A stretch of DNA of 64,000 nt from Eudromia elegans (GCA_003342815.1 PTEX01000481.1:1551-65550); one strand, 5' to 3'; numbered from the stretch's first letter, positions 48,899-63,800 are shown. A program made the numbers and translations. The notes: generated by a model not told the origin, from the sequence alone.

Positions 48899-51800
48899 AC
48901 CACCAAAACATTCCTAACTTTGTAGCTAGGGTTGAGGCTTGGTAGGAGAGAGTGCAGGTCTGTATATTAGCAAAGAGGGTGTTTGTGGGAGTGCTCAGAG
49001 CAAGTGCTGTCATTCAAGATCTGTTGAGAAGAAAGGTAACTCCTCACTGGTTCTGGTTTATAAGCAGTTGCNTCAACATAGTTATGTGTTTGCCTACACT
49101 GTTCTTCATTAGAGCTTTGCTTATCTTTGCCACACTGTAAGGAGCAGAGGTGATTAGAGTGGTGTGCTCTTGCAGAGAGTACTGAGTGTCTGTGCATGCT
49201 AGCAGCTGTATCCTTAGCAAGACTTGTGATAGTCCTGAAGATCACATGCTCTGGAAGCATCAATATGCAGGAGTAGTGCTTAAAACTGGCTGCTCCTGGG
49301 CAGACTTTCTCCTTCTTCGCTTTTAGATTGACTTGCTCACCTTGTATTCAGAAATGAAGTGACTGGGAGATTCTGATCACTTCTTAAATAAAAAGGAAGA
49401 GAGTGCAAGTGAAATCATCAGGAGTTCTCCAAACTAAACAGCTATGGCTGCAGCTCAGGCTGGGGTTAGCACTGTGCCAGCATTGCTGGCTGTATTCTTG
49501 TTCCTGTGGTATCAACCTAGCTGGGAGAGACAAAGCTTTGTCATCAGAATTGCTGGTTGTGCCCTAGCTTGAGATCCTTCACTAGTGCTGACTGTTCAAG
49601 ACACAGGTTATTTTCATGTTTGGGTCTCAGAGAGTTACTCTGAGGTCACTGGAAATGTTGGATTCAGATTTATTGCTCTGTGTAGTTAGTTTTCAGAGGT
49701 GGCAGACATCTGAAAATTCTTCCTTGTGCATTTAAAAGAAGTGGGGCACTAATTCCCATGGATTTAAGTGGAGCAGTGCTTGAGCAAGCTGTGATCAAGT
49801 CTGCTGTCTGTTCCTAGCAACATTCTGGATAACACTTCTGAAAGCTGCTCTCTTCTCTGGTTTAAGCAAGGTGGAATATGTGCAGCATTCAAGGCAGAAA
49901 TATGAGAAATGGAAGCAACAACATCTCCCTGCAAGGCAAGGAGGCAGTGGAAGGGCCAGCGCATCTGAGCAGTGGTGTCTGCTTGCACCACACAGCTACA
50001 GGCTCCTTGGTACCTTGCTGGATGTGGGGGCAGCCTTTCTGTCTAGCACTTCCTGCTGCCTCTCCACTTGCTTGCAGAAGCATAAGCACTAGCAAAACTT
50101 GCCCTTTGTTTTTTTGATCTACATACACGCCTGGATTAGTATTTTATCTTCTACAGGGATATTTGTACACTCTGGAGTAAAAAGATTAATTTAGTAGTAA
50201 GGCTGTTACTGTTGCATTGAATTTGAGGAGAGAGTTGAAAGTGATATGCAACTGAGATATGAAAGGAACTGTTAGGTGCAGTAGGTCATCTGGAAGAAAG
50301 GGAGCAAGAAAGAGGGAGGATGTCTCATACTGCACAACAGTGAAAGCCATTCTTAATCTGTTCTTCTGACTTTGCTGCAAAAAGTAAATGTTAATAGATT
50401 TAAAGAGAAGCAAATGGGAGGGAGCTTAGGGGAATTAGTTAAGAATAGGAAAGACCTACAACTTGTAGACTTGCTGTTGGTGCCTAGGAGATGGGAATGT
50501 TCCAGTTGCTTTATAGAGTTGTGGTCAAATTAAGACATTCCTTGTGAGAATTCAGCTCTATTTCCCTATGCAAACTTTTTAAGTTCTTAGCACCCATTTC
50601 TCTGTCATGAGGGCAAGTGAGTTCTCTATGCTGAAAACTAATTTCCTTGGAGCTGGTTCTGGGATCTGAAAGGGTTCTGGGATCTGAAACTTTCTTCTGG
50701 AGTTGGATGCTTTGCTGCCCTTGTTGGGGGGTGGCCGGTGGGTGTTTTTTGGGTCTGTACATGTCCCTACTGTTTAGCGAATGGGCTGTGAAGGGAGCAA
50801 GTTGCAAGATGACTTTCACTGTGACAGGTACTCTGAGTGCAAAGGAAGAACAGTGTTTAGGTAAGATGTTCAATCTGCATAAAGTACAGCAGAGAGCTGC
50901 TCCTTGCTGGTGGTCAGCATTGTTGTGAGACATTTCTTGTAATTTGTATTAGGAATGTTAAGAACCACACAGGTGGAAAGAAGTGTTGAATTAGAATAAA
51001 TTATTAAAAATAATAATAAAAGACTTAAAGCAGCTCTTAATGGTTTCAGGTGCTCTATGAAATCTAACCATGATTTAAATATAAAGATATATAAAAGGTG
51101 CCACTTCTTATTGCTTGCTCAGCTAGATCTTTAGTAGCCAAGTGAGATGTTCTCCAGGGTGTGGGCAGGAGCCTAGTGTTATGCTGGAATATTTCCAGAG
51201 AGCTGCAGGCACTTGACTGGAAATTCTTTCCTATTTTCTGAACACATAGCACCTGCAAGACTGGTAGGGAGCCTGGCTGCTGCAGAGTGTCCTCAGCCTC
51301 TCTTCAGTTCAATCCTGGGTGCCGCCTGACCTGGTCTTACCTGGTTTTAACTCTAATATTAAAGCATGCAGCCAGGTATGTAAGCACAGTTGCTGCTTCA
51401 AAGATCCATGCCCAGGAAAGCTGCTGAGATGTTAGAGGTCAGTGCCTGCTGAGCGGGGTGGAAATGGGGTATAGAGAACTCTCAGAAATAACAGGATTTG
51501 CAGCAGCTTTGCTTCAGTTGTCTGTGGTCATCCTCTGGATCAGAGGCCACTTCTCGGTCAGAAGTGCTAATGTTTCTTAGCGAGGTTGGTTTACAGAGGT
51601 GGTTGGAGGCAGGGCCGGGCACTCAGTCCTGTCTGCATTTTGCTCTGATCCAGCAGTCTTTAATGATATTAAGTGCTTGCTGTTTCATCAACTCATTGAC
51701 TTCTGTCTTGTTTTACTTTCCGCTTACGGGCTGCTCTGTTACCAACAGTCTTTCATAGGATTTTTGCTAATGGTGAGCAAACTTCTCCACTCCTGTGGTG

Positions 51801-54800
51801 TGACTGTACTGCTATATGTGTATATATATATTTTTTTAAAATGTATATATAATGTGTATATATGTAATGTACGTTTTATATATATATACACACACATGCC
51901 TTGCTACACACATGCAGACTCTAACTATAATTTATACAGTGTTCCCTTGCTATAAGGCCGGTGTAAAACTGTTCAGCCTAGGCCCATCCTGCTTGAGATG
52001 TCTGTCCTTGTTGGATGCAAACCACTGCGTTTGTGCTCAGCTGAAGCCTTACAGAGGGGGAGCACTGCCCTTTTGGAAGTCTCCTGGGTGTTAGTTCTTG
52101 CTCTCCTTGTTCTCAGTGTGCTGCTCCATGGACCCAGTGCATGCTGGCTTCTGCATGTCGAGCCATCAGGTGCATTGCTCTGAGCCGCTCCCGAGTGAAC
52201 TTTCCGCATACATTTAGACTCTTCCCTGCTACTATTCTGCTAGAGTTGGCTGAGCACCAGATCTGGAGTAGTCTTTGCTTTGTGCTTAGATATCCAATTG
52301 CTTGCTTCTAGTTTTAACTCCTTAGACATTTTCTTTTTAAAATGAATGTTTTGGTGAAATCTGTCCTGCTCCTGATGGCCAGAAAGATCTGCTACTTCAA
52401 AAAAAATCCCTGCTTGTGAAACCGGACTTGCTTATTATTTTTCTCTATCCAGAGCTCTGTTTTGGGGAATACTTGGGCATTCACGTTATTTATTTATTAT
52501 TCTTCAGGGTTGTTCTCTGTGGTCAGAACTTGTTTCAGCTCAACCATTTGGAACCCACGAGCTGTCAGATGGAAGTGGCAGTGAGAGAAGGATGNGTCCA
52601 AAGGGCCCCGTGCAGCCTTAGTGCATGCAGAGGGTCAGGCACGCGGCTCAACTCTGTCCCACCACGGAGTGGAGAGGATGTGGTGCGATGTGCTGNCCCT
52701 CGCAGGGCATTTCTGGGGAGCCCTGTGCCCTCAGGAGGCTCTGAGCGGGCAGGTTGCTTCCCGGCGAGCTGCTGGCCGGGCTGTGCCAATAGCTGGGCGC
52801 CTGTACTCATCAGGCCGCGTGTGTGCGGCAGGGTGTGAGGCTGCTCCCCAGCAATAGTCAGAGCCTGCAAGCATCAAGTCGCTGCAGGTTGTACTAGGAG
52901 TGGTTTCAGTGGGCCCTGGCAGCCAGGTTTGTGATGACCTGGCTGTTTCTCGGCAGTGAAACTGCTGCACTTTACTTAAATGGAACAAAATGGACTAGAG
53001 CAAGATGCTGCTGCTCTAATAAGGCAAGAGTAGGCCTTCAGCCAGTGGTCTCCTGGCCTGAGAAAATGGTGCAATTACCTCCTCTGTGCTTAGGCAGTAC
53101 CAGGTAACCTTTGCATTTTGGGTGCACTCAGATGATTTGAACTGGATTTAGCTGTACTGTGCCATCACTGTGTATTGTTGAGATGAACTGGAAGGCTGTG
53201 TAATTCTTCACCTTTTCAAAAGCGATTTGAGGTTTGAGAACACTTCCCAGTGAGTGTCTGTTGAACCAGTGAGGCTGTGACTCCCTGGTTTTCATAACTA
53301 GTCTTATTTCTTTACACTTTCAATTTTGTCACCTGATATTTAAAGATTTGTCACTATGTTTTCAAATACTTCAGAGATACCTGAGACGCTTCACAAGTTA
53401 TAGAGAAATCATGTGGGCAAAGATACCTGAGACACTTCATAGGTGATACACAAATCATGTGGGGATCACCAGGATATCTTAGATTTTTTTTTTTTTTCTC
53501 CCTTGAACTAGGTCAAGTGTGTTTTAAAGAAAAAAATATCAAGTGTTTGAAATTGGACATGGAAAAATCTACCACAAAAATAGGGAAGAGATTAAAAAGA
53601 TTTTGTTTGACCTTGTGTAGTTTTAGCTTCTAGCTGTTCAGTTTTATGTGCAGAGTCAAGCACATTGCCAGCAGATCCAAACATTTTCAGTGTTTAAAAA
53701 CCTGGCCAAACTAAGGCAGACTTTTGCTAGCAGAGGGAAAAGCTTTGTGTCTGGCTCCAGATACTTCTGGGAATGGAATTTAATAGATGAATAGTTTTGA
53801 GTGGAACTTCTGCCCAGAATGCTACCGAAGGCCCAGAGCAACATGCGTACCCCACACCACTCTTCAAATAACTTACTCTTTTGAAAAGTGTTTTCTGTCT
53901 TTGTCCTTGTTTTGTGCTATCTTGGAGACTCCCTAATGTAAGAGTCTGCTGTGAAATAAAGACTCTTCACATGAGATCTGTTTTAGTAGAACTCTTGAGC
54001 AAACTGGATGCAAATAGTTTGGGGCTGGTTGTTAATGAGTTTAAATGGAATTCTGTATGATTTGGGCCTAAAGGCATGTTAGATGAGCTGTGTTTTGATT
54101 CCATCTTGTGCTTTTAAGGGATTTTTTTAAAGTCTTCTAAGATCATCTAATTTTGCAGCTTCACTGTGTTGTAAAAACAGTGCTCATCACAAATGTGAAG
54201 CCTGAAATTTAGAGTTAAATTTAATGTACAGGACTGTTTAGAATATAAAACAATTCTAGTCATCATACGTTCAGGGACACGTTTTCAGTGTGTATCTGTC
54301 TTCTGGATGTGTCAGTAGAAGATTTCCTCAGAGTAGGTTGGTCCATAGCAATTTGGTGAATTTATTTTCTTGTTTTTCTGATTCCAGGTAACTCTTGTGC
54401 AGTTACATGGTTCTGCTACAGTTAAGTAGCTCTCTGCTATTTCTGTTGTAGCAATTAAGCAAGAATAGCTGTTACTTGCCCCTTTGCCTTTCTGCTGCAA
54501 GTGTTGTGCTGCAACCAGATGATGCAACCCAAGCAGTCACTTGCCCAGTTCTTGGCAACTTCATTCTTCTGGTCCAGAGCTTGCAGAGTCTGAGTGGATC
54601 GGTTCTGTGCACATTACAGCAACATGTGGGATTTCATGTCTTCCTTGCATACTTGTTTGCAATGAAGTTGAAATTAACCAGGTAAAAGTGCTGATAGATA
54701 AACCAGATAAATCTACTGGTACTACCTACCTACTGTATGCTGGCAGGTTTTTATAAATACTTACCTTACAGGTTCTGTTTACCTATTGGATCTGTGCTTG

Positions 54801-57800
54801 TATTCTACTTCTCTGTTATGAACGCAGTCAAGCTGAATCACAGATCAGTTGAGGTTGGCAGGGACTCTGGAGATGGTCTGGTCCAACCCCCCTGCTCCAG
54901 CAGGGTCAGTGGGAGCAAAATGCCCAGGACTGTTTCCCTGAGGTTTGGAATATCTCCAAGGATGGAGACCCCACAACATCACTGGGCGTTCTACTGCAGT
55001 ACGCAACCACTGTCACAGTGAAGGAGGGTTATCTTGTGTCCAGAAAGAAATATGTTGGTTAAATTAAGAATGAGTTTTATTTAACATATATGTGTCATCT
55101 ATCCTTCCACAGAGTTTGACAGAGCATGGTGGTTCTGCTTTCCTTTCATTGTTCATTGCTATGCCTTTGTATTATTTGGCTTGAAGAAGGATGCCTCTCA
55201 AGCTCCACCATTTTTTGTAGGCTATCAGCTCCCTGATGCAAGTGCTGCAGCTTCTACATTTGCTTTGTATTTGCTCTGAGCATCTGTTTTAGGCAGATGT
55301 TGGTTATGCTGTTCAGATGCAGGGCCAGTCGATGTGACTAGGGTAGACATAGTTGGGGGTGTCTACAGTAAAATCCAAATAATTAATTTTAAGTCCTTGG
55401 ACAAGATCTGCAGGCCTGTATGATGCTTAAACTCTGCTTGGTTTGTATCTGCAACTGCATTTTCTTTTTCTCTTTGAATTTTTGGGTGTGAACTTCAGTT
55501 TTATAGCTGCTTAATTGCTTATTTTCTGGACTGTGTTTTCCCCCTAATGAAAATGCACACATTGCGTCAGTGTGTAAATGGAGTGAATTATGAGGTACCT
55601 TGGCTTTGTGCAGCCAGAATGCAAGCTAAATGATGTAACTCTTGTAGTGGTGAAAGCTTTGTCTTGAGCATTGGAGCACAGAGGGTGATAATGTGGTATA
55701 ATGTGTATCCTGGCTCTATGACCATCCCTTGAGTCGCAAACTAATGATCTTGCAGATGAGTGAATAATTTTGGGTCCTCATTGTGCTGGAGCAGTGCAGC
55801 AAAGCTGGGATATTTCATGATCCCTGGCTGCTGGAATACTGAGCTAGCCTGGGGCTGAATCTTAAATACCAGTTGTTAACTGTCATCCCTTTTTCCTCTG
55901 CTTTCTAAGCCTGCTGAGATCTGGAGTTCACTGTACTTCCACACTTCACTGGAAGAGTGGAATAACATGTTCCTGTTTCAGAGGACACACTGGCATTTGC
56001 AAGAGGTTGAGTTGAACNGTCCCCTTCAATGGCTGCTTTAATCCTTGATTTTTTTTTTTTTTGAGCACAAAGGAAGGATGTTGAACAGATTAGCTCGCCT
56101 ATTTGAAGGAGGAAGTGGTGAATGCAGAACAGAGATAGGTGAGAACTAGGTATAGGACAAGGGGAAAAATGTCTTCTGCAGCGTGTAGCATTTAAAACGG
56201 CAAGTCCATGTGATTAAGCATCTCTTCTAAAGTTTGCCATTGGTGACAGCTGGGAGGTAACATCACCAACTAAGTTCTCAGTTGATGCTCCTAGTGACTG
56301 ACTAGCATTTTGGTAAGCTCTCTGATTAGCCTGCTGAAATCTCTTTGCAGTAGCACATCCTTGAGGGCTTGAGAAGTCCAGGCAAGCTCTACGTGCTCCT
56401 GTAAATAATACTACTTTTTTGTTTTGTTTTTATTGTCACTACTTTGCCAAAAGCAATTTGCTTGCCTTCCCTTGTAGTATACTTCATGTCCCTGCCTATC
56501 ATCTACATTGCATGGACATGAGATTTGACTGAAACCTTCTCCAAAACTCATCTTCCCTCTGCTAATTCCCTACCAGTTCAGTCCTGTAGAGTGCCCTGTG
56601 CCGTCTTCCCCCTCTCTGTGTCTGAGAAAGGTGTACTCACTGGGAATAGTGATCTGCCCTTCTAGCCTTCACTCTTTGTCTTTGCTTATCATAGCTGCCC
56701 CTGAATTTGAGAAAAAAGCTTCTTTCCTGTGAGGGAAATGCAAAGTTGTCAAATTTGCTTTCATGATGAAATGGTAATTCATTTCAACTGATCCCAGACT
56801 TCTACGTGGTATTGGTTTCAATCGATACTAGGTTTCTAAAGAGCAAGAAAAAAGAGGATTTTTTTCTACAAATTACTTCCATGGTGTCACTTTCTTTAGG
56901 CTGAACTGGGCCCAAACTCTTCTTGTTGGTGGCCAGTGACATGGCAAGGGATAATGGGTATAAATTTAAACACAGGAAGTTTAATCTCCCTATGAGGAAG
57001 AACTTCTTTACTGTGAGAGTGACAGAGCCCTGAAACAGGCTGCCCAGGGGAGACCTGTGGAGTCTCCTTCTCTGGAAATGCTCAAACCTGCCTGGGCATG
57101 ATCTTGTGCAATGTGCTCAAGGTGAGCATGCTTATGTAGGGGATTGGCCTATGTGATCTCTAGAGGTCCCTTTCAACCTTAATAGTTCTGTGATTCTGTG
57201 ACTTTTCTGCTTCTGATGCTTTACAGAACTAAGAGGCATCCCTAGGTANATCATCTCCCATGTTTGTCCATTTAACTTCCTGATGTCATTGTACGTGCTC
57301 CAAGTCCTCACCACACGCTTCTACCTTGGCCAGCAGGGTAAATGTAAGACTCTAGTCTCATTGCTGTAGGTATGTATTGATGTGTCAGTAATTAATGGAC
57401 AGATGCATGCCTGAAAAGCCCATCTCTGTTGTAGCTCTGTAAAGCATTTGGAGAAGGATCTGATAGTCTTAAACCATTGCTCTTATTCCATTGTTTCAGG
57501 CTCACAATAGTAGAGCATGTGATATAGCCAAGTAGCATGTGAGCTGTGATGCAAATTGCTGGAGCAGAAAAACACTTTCCAAGTGTGGCAAAGCCTGCTG
57601 CAGAGCTGGTCCCTGCAGTAAGGACACAGTGAGGAGCTCCGGTAGGATTCTGTGAGCTTGGAGACACAAGGATGAGAGCATCAGAGGTGCTCAGGGACAG
57701 GTCCCTGGGTAACCTACAACAGGGAGTTCAAACCTGCTTTTTTGTGTCTGAGTAGGGTGTTCCCACATGTAGTGCAAGCACAGCTCTTCATGGAACTGCT

Positions 57801-60800
57801 GCTGCCTGCCAGTCTATTGCTAATGTCCTGAGGATCCTGACCAAGTAGAGAAGCCCACTCCCTTCCCTGCCTCCAAAAAAAAGAAAAAAAAAAATGCAGA
57901 GTCATTATCAATAGGGACTGGGCTAGGATTGTGCTGTAACTTGCTCTGCAGAAGTGCTGACATCACACTGCTGCCTGAGGTTTATGTGGGTAAAGCCTCT
58001 TTAGTAATCTCATCTCTTTTTCTTTCCTAAGGGATGATCAGGAGCAAAGGTCAGAATGGGTGGACAGGGAATAGCTACTGCCATTCAACAGACACACCTC
58101 TGAGTGGCTGTATTAATTTTTTTAAAGACCTCTTGGAAAATGAAGCTAATAAAGTCTTTGGAGCATGACTCTGCTTGGCAGATGCTGTTGCACGTTTAAC
58201 AAATGTGATATCCTGGGTGGACCCTCTCTGAGTCTGACAGGAGGTGAGACATGCTGGATTCCTGCCTCCCTCCTGACACCTGGCCTCTCCCCCAGAGTGG
58301 CTGTAATACCTGCACCCTTCTTGGGTCTCCTGCTTACCTGAGAACAGCTCAGCAACATGCAAGGTCTTGGTGTGGTGTTTCCCAGACCTCTCTCTGCACA
58401 GAGCTCCATCATTAAAGGCTGATTTGAAGATGATTCCTACTTGCTGTTATCCCTTGCACTGATAAGAAATGCAGAGGTGGGAAGAACACACACACACAAA
58501 ATATTAAAGTTAATATTATCTCTGGGTTGCTGAGTCAGTTCCCTGTATTCTGAGGCTGTCCTACGTGCAGTAGATGTTAAGGTCAACAGAGACCCCCCTG
58601 CAAACACCTATTTCCTATTGCCCACTGCACAAAAACATGTTATTCCACTTTTTTTTTTTTTTAAGACTTTTTATGAAGACTTTGTTCCAAATTCCCTATT
58701 TTACAGAAAGTGTGGAAAATAGAGCTGTATTATACAGGAAATAGATGAAATACATCAGGGTGATCTTGAGACTGAAAAAGACATGTCACTATGTGGTTTG
58801 TACAGCAGTCTTAATTATAAACAAATAAATGGTTGGGGGTGGGAAGGCAGTGCTGTTTGTCTGATCTAGATTCCTTAGCCAAAACAGCTAAAGAGGAAAT
58901 GGTGAACAGCAGTAATCTGGAGAAGACCTGGCTTAGCCATCTTCTCTTAGTAGCCACCAATAGACTAGGCCTCTGTGTGTCAGAAGGGGGTTTCTTTAGC
59001 TGGATATTGCTCCTAATTGAGTGTAGACAAAAGCAAGTTGGCAGGTCCCTAGGCTGAACTGTTGACAAGCTCTTTAGAAGGCCTCAGAGAAGAACCTGCA
59101 ACACTGGTAATGACTTGCATCACTGGTGGTGTGTTCAGAGGAGGCACTGGCTTGAGGACCGTAGGGATGGGTGCTGATCAATGAGGAGATCCCTACCAAA
59201 GGGGTCCCTCAAGCACTGCTCATTGATTCCAAGACCATTAGTAGAAATGTGGAGCACGCAGTGTTGAGGTGGACAGGAGGACATAAAAGGACTGGAATAA
59301 CTACAATGAGTGGTAATTCAGTAGTGTGAAATAGAGCTGTGCAAAATCCCAGGGCTCATCAGCTGGGAACTGAGGAGGATCTGGCCTGTGTTAACTGATC
59401 ATGGGCTGGAGATGACTCAACTTGCCTTTTCTTGTGGCTGTGGCACTTTCCTGTAACGTTAAAGTGCACTGAGGCCGAGACTGCAGTAGAGGCAATTGCT
59501 GTCATTGGGCCTAGCCCTGGGCAGACTTCATCTAAACCTGTCTCTTGGAAAATGAGGAAGAGGAAGAATTTGCCATAGTTTGCTTAGTGTGATGAATCTG
59601 AGAGGACCTGATGATATCAGTAAACAGATAATAAAGTAGTCTTAATGAAGGATCAAGGTAGACAAGAATAAAATGGAGCAAGCTGCCCATGAACAGTTTT
59701 TTAGGCAAATAGATGAAGGCCAGTGGAACAGGTTCCGTTTCCAAGGATAGAAGGGTGGTATGATGTGGTATGTGCCCTACAGGGTGGCTGAGCTGAGTTG
59801 TTAAGGAAGATCCCTCCTGTCTGACTAGAGGCCAAACAACAACCCTTTCTTGAGGCTGAATGCTCGTTCCATCTCATGAAGTTGGGAATGTCCCTTAGTT
59901 TGTCCTGCCCCAGCACAGGAACAGATGGAGCGATACAGGTGATCTGGCACGTCCCAGCAGGGTGCACTGCAGCTGTAGGGATGGATGGACTGATTGCCTG
60001 GGAGGATGCCAAGGTGGGAGATGGGTCTAGCGCTGTAGGAGTTGCATTGTGAGTGGAAGCAGAGCTTCAGACAGGATGTGCCTGTGTGATTTCTGCCACC
60101 TTCAGTGTCTCTCCCTGGTGGCGCTTGCTCTTTGGTTGTGGGAAGTTGTCTGCATTCTTTCACGAGGCAGCTGTAGGGAGGGGTTATTGTTCCTAGAGCT
60201 TGTACCTGTGGTTGGCTGCTCGTTCCTGTGGCTGGGCTTAGTCCTCTCTGCACCTCTGAGTGGTTTGTGACAGGCAATGTGAGGCTGGTTCACTCTCTTC
60301 GTTAAGCAGTGTTGCTTGGCTCAGTCATGAGGCTCTTTGGCAGCCTGCTGGTCTGCTGGGAGGAGCCACCTCTGTCCCTCTACCAGAGCCCCGGGGTGGA
60401 TGCTCAGACCATGGTCACCTCTCCGCTGGCCTGGGCATCCTGTGGGTCTGGGCTAAGGGAGGTGCTCTGGGGAGTGGCCTCTGCGGTGCTGCCCCCAGCC
60501 CTCCTCCCGCCCAGCTCTTCTGCAGGTGACCCCGGCTCCATGGTGGCTCCTGGCGAGCGGCCTGGGGAACCTGCAGCCAAGAGGCGATGGAGCACGTGCC
60601 AGGGCCAGTCACCTGCCCTGGCTTGCTGAGACAGGGACTGAGGAGGGGCCAGTCTAGTCACTGTGTTGTCCCTTTGGGCAGCCGCAGGGCTCTGCTGGAG
60701 TCTAGGTGGGTTAAGGACTGCTGTATTGCAAGCATTCACTTCTCTTTTTATGTTTTTGTTTTTCCCTCTGTCCTCCTCAGTGGCACCAGACACAATTAAC

Positions 60801-63800
60801 AACCATGTGAAGACATGTCGTGAAGAGCAGAAGAACCTGCACTTCTTTGCCCCGGAGTATGGAGGTAACGTGTGGCAACAGTTTCAGATCTGAGTTCTGC
60901 TGGCCTGACTCACTGACACCTCCGGGCTTGCATCTTGTTTTCAGCTGCATGCTCAGGAGAGACTTGACTGGACTTAACAGCTTAGTTTTAGTGTTATCTG
61001 CTTTTTGAAATGCTCCAACTGCATTGTGTTTAGAACCACAGAGGAGGAAGGGAAGGCTGAAGGGTTATCAGGATGGTCTTGCTGCTGAGCACAGAGATGG
61101 ACTGACAACAGAGCTTTGTTTCTTTGTTGCAGAAGTTGCCAATGTTACCACCGCTGTGGACATCTACTCCTTTGGGATGTGTGCACTGGAGGTGAGTGTG
61201 GAGCATTCGGCTATAGGATAGTGGGAGGTGAGTTGGAGGGAGGAGGTGGCTCTATGCACATGGGTTAGCCATGTAACAAGTGGGCAGTGCTCTTGAGCCA
61301 AGCCTGCTTTGCCTCTAAGGCTTCCCGTCTGCCTCATAGGAAGCAAATAGCTCAGTGAAGAGTTATTCCGTCCAAAATTTCCGTGTGGTTCATTATCCTG
61401 TGGGTCATGGTTAGCTCTGAAGACTGACTCAGTTCCTGGTGGGAGCAGTCACTATTGCAACATATACTGACATATATATATATAACCTATAAGTGCAAGA
61501 CTCCCAGGGATATGGATCCTTCCAGATTATCTGTAGGAGAGGACACCTGTAGCCCATAACTGCCCTTTGCTATCCTGTCCCTGCCTGTTATAGCAGGCGT
61601 TAGTCACAGTCAGCCGCAAGTCTGAGCCACCTGATCTCAGCAGCTTAGTAATTCCTCTGTCCCTACAGTCAATAAGCTGAGGAGGAAGAAATGGGGTTTG
61701 ATAAAGGCATTATCTAGAATGAGTTGTGAGGAAGAGTCAGCACAAAAACTTCTGAACCTATACTGTGCATCCTATAGGGGAAGCAAGAAGTAGAAGATAC
61801 AAGTCTTAGGAAGCAAAGCTCGAGCCAAGTCTTGCAAATGTTCTCTGGAATCATTCAAAAGCCCTTCCTAGCTAGGAATTTGTATGTGTCCTGGACAGAG
61901 CCCTTCCTGTTACCCATACGTTGTGTGTATGCCCGGTGCAGCTCTGCTCATTCCTGCAGCTAGGAGAGCTGCTCTCAGATTCTGGCAGTGATCCAGCTAC
62001 TGCTTCAGTAGGGGATGTGAATTACCACCCAAAAGTGTAGGCCAGGGTATCATGAGATTCCAAACAGAGATATTAGCTCTCTAAGGTGATGTCGGAGTAG
62101 ATTTCAGGTTTCCTAGGTAATCTGCTAGGGTGCTGGAAACAAGCCATTTCAATGAAGCAACTGCTCTCTGTTTGCCTCTGGGAACTGTGACCTTAAATAG
62201 CACTGAACAAGGTGGCTCTTGTGAGCTTGTGCTTGGCACTGGTCTCCTTGGCCTCTGCTCAGTGCGGTACTAATTTTCAGTGAGGTCTGATGTGCTGCTT
62301 TGTGTTTGCAGATGGCAGTCCTGGAAATACAGGGTAATGGAGAATCGTCTTATGTGCCCCAGGAGGCCATTAACAGTGCCATCCAGCTGCTGGAGGACCC
62401 CCTGCAGAGGGTGAGTGTGCAAGGATCGGTGCTCTTGTAGGTCCCTGGCCTTGTGCATGGTCTCATGCTATTTTGGTCTTGCAGGAGTTCATTCAGAAGT
62501 GTCTGGAACTGGACCCTGGCAGGCGTCCCACTGCCCGGGAGCTCCTTTTTCATCAGGCATTGTTTGAGGTGCCATCGCTGAAGCTCCTGGCAGCTCACTG
62601 TATTGTTGGGCATCAACGTGAGTATGGGGTCCTTGTGTCCTGCAGAGCTCCCCTAAACTGTCACTACAGCTTTCCATCCTGGGAAGCAACGCTTTAGTGC
62701 CAGTCTCTGCATGCCAGGGGCCTGTGAAACAGAACTGCAGCTGATGCGAGGGAAAGCAGCTTGCTTTCCTTAGAATCAGAAAGGAGTTGCAGTAACTCAA
62801 GTCCCTTTCCCCCCCCCCCCCCCATATATATATTTTTTTTAAATAGATATGATTCCTGAAAACGCCTTAGAGGAAATGACCAAAAACCTTGATATGAGTG
62901 CAGTGCTTGCTGAGATTAACCATCCTGAAAGAGAAGGAATCAAAATGATGTGAGTACTCTGTAGCTTGTCGGGAGGGGACTGCTCAGGTGCACGTAAGAA
63001 GGGACTCCAGGACATTGGGGTGAACACTGAAGGATCTGCAGTCTGTGTGTGACCGTCCCCTTCTGTCATTCCTTTCCGAAGAACTGGGTGGGGAGGAAGA
63101 AGTTGGCAGCACTGTTGGTAAAAGAGTGAGCTATGCCTGTGCCCGAGGAGTTCTGTGGAGGGTAACTGTCTGGAGAAAGACCATGCACTGATGTTACGTG
63201 AACAGGTTCCAGACATTTGAGATGTGAAGCATGCCGCAGACAGAGGGCAGGGGTATTGGACTGTACTATACTACGAGTATCTTCAGAAAAACTTGGCAAA
63301 ATGTTTTGGGGAAGGCGCTTGGACTGCTCACTTTTAAAACGTGGTTTGACACATTGGATAAATGTTTCACAAGGTTAACAGAGCAGCTTGTTTTACAAAG
63401 TGCAGTGGGAGAGACTGTAACATGCAGCAGTTGCTGAGCACCGAGGTGGCTCTTTAGAAGAGTGATCGTAACACAGAGGAGAAGCAAGCAGCGTGACAAA
63501 GTGATCGTAAATTTCAGATCCTGAAATCTCAGCTAGCTGAGCGGTTACCTGGAAAGACTGTAAAATTATGGGTGTCATTCCTAAACATGAGCAGGTTGCT
63601 TCTAGGGAGGCCAGTATTCCGGGATGTGCAGGGTGGTGAACAAAAGAATTTTGGAAGGCAAAGAGGAAGCCATTACTGATCTGAGAGGCTAGATGAGCCA
63701 TGGAGATATCTTCTAAAAAATGTTCTGTTCTTCCTAGAGACAGTAGTTAATAGTATTGAATTCTCTTTGGGGATGGGCTTTAATTAAAAGTTCAAAATGG

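Larger units (their letters stand above)
47538..60780 (+). other. NRBP1 intron 6 (13.2 kb)
   Basis: No exon is supported here. The intron is AT-rich and holds a GAA/poly(A) tract (48827-48896), a TA-rich microsatellite (51813-51897), a 46-bp tandem duplication (53375-53466) and two CR1 fragments (54833-55050 minus, 56905-57205 plus). Many short open frames occur by chance. It separates the exon encoding the pseudo-DFG segment from the one encoding [10 protein letters not shown]. Confidence 0.8.

Noticed and set aside
48700-49013. Minus-strand frames with long Phe/Ser runs
   Set aside because: They are translations of the GAA/poly(A) tract, not protein.
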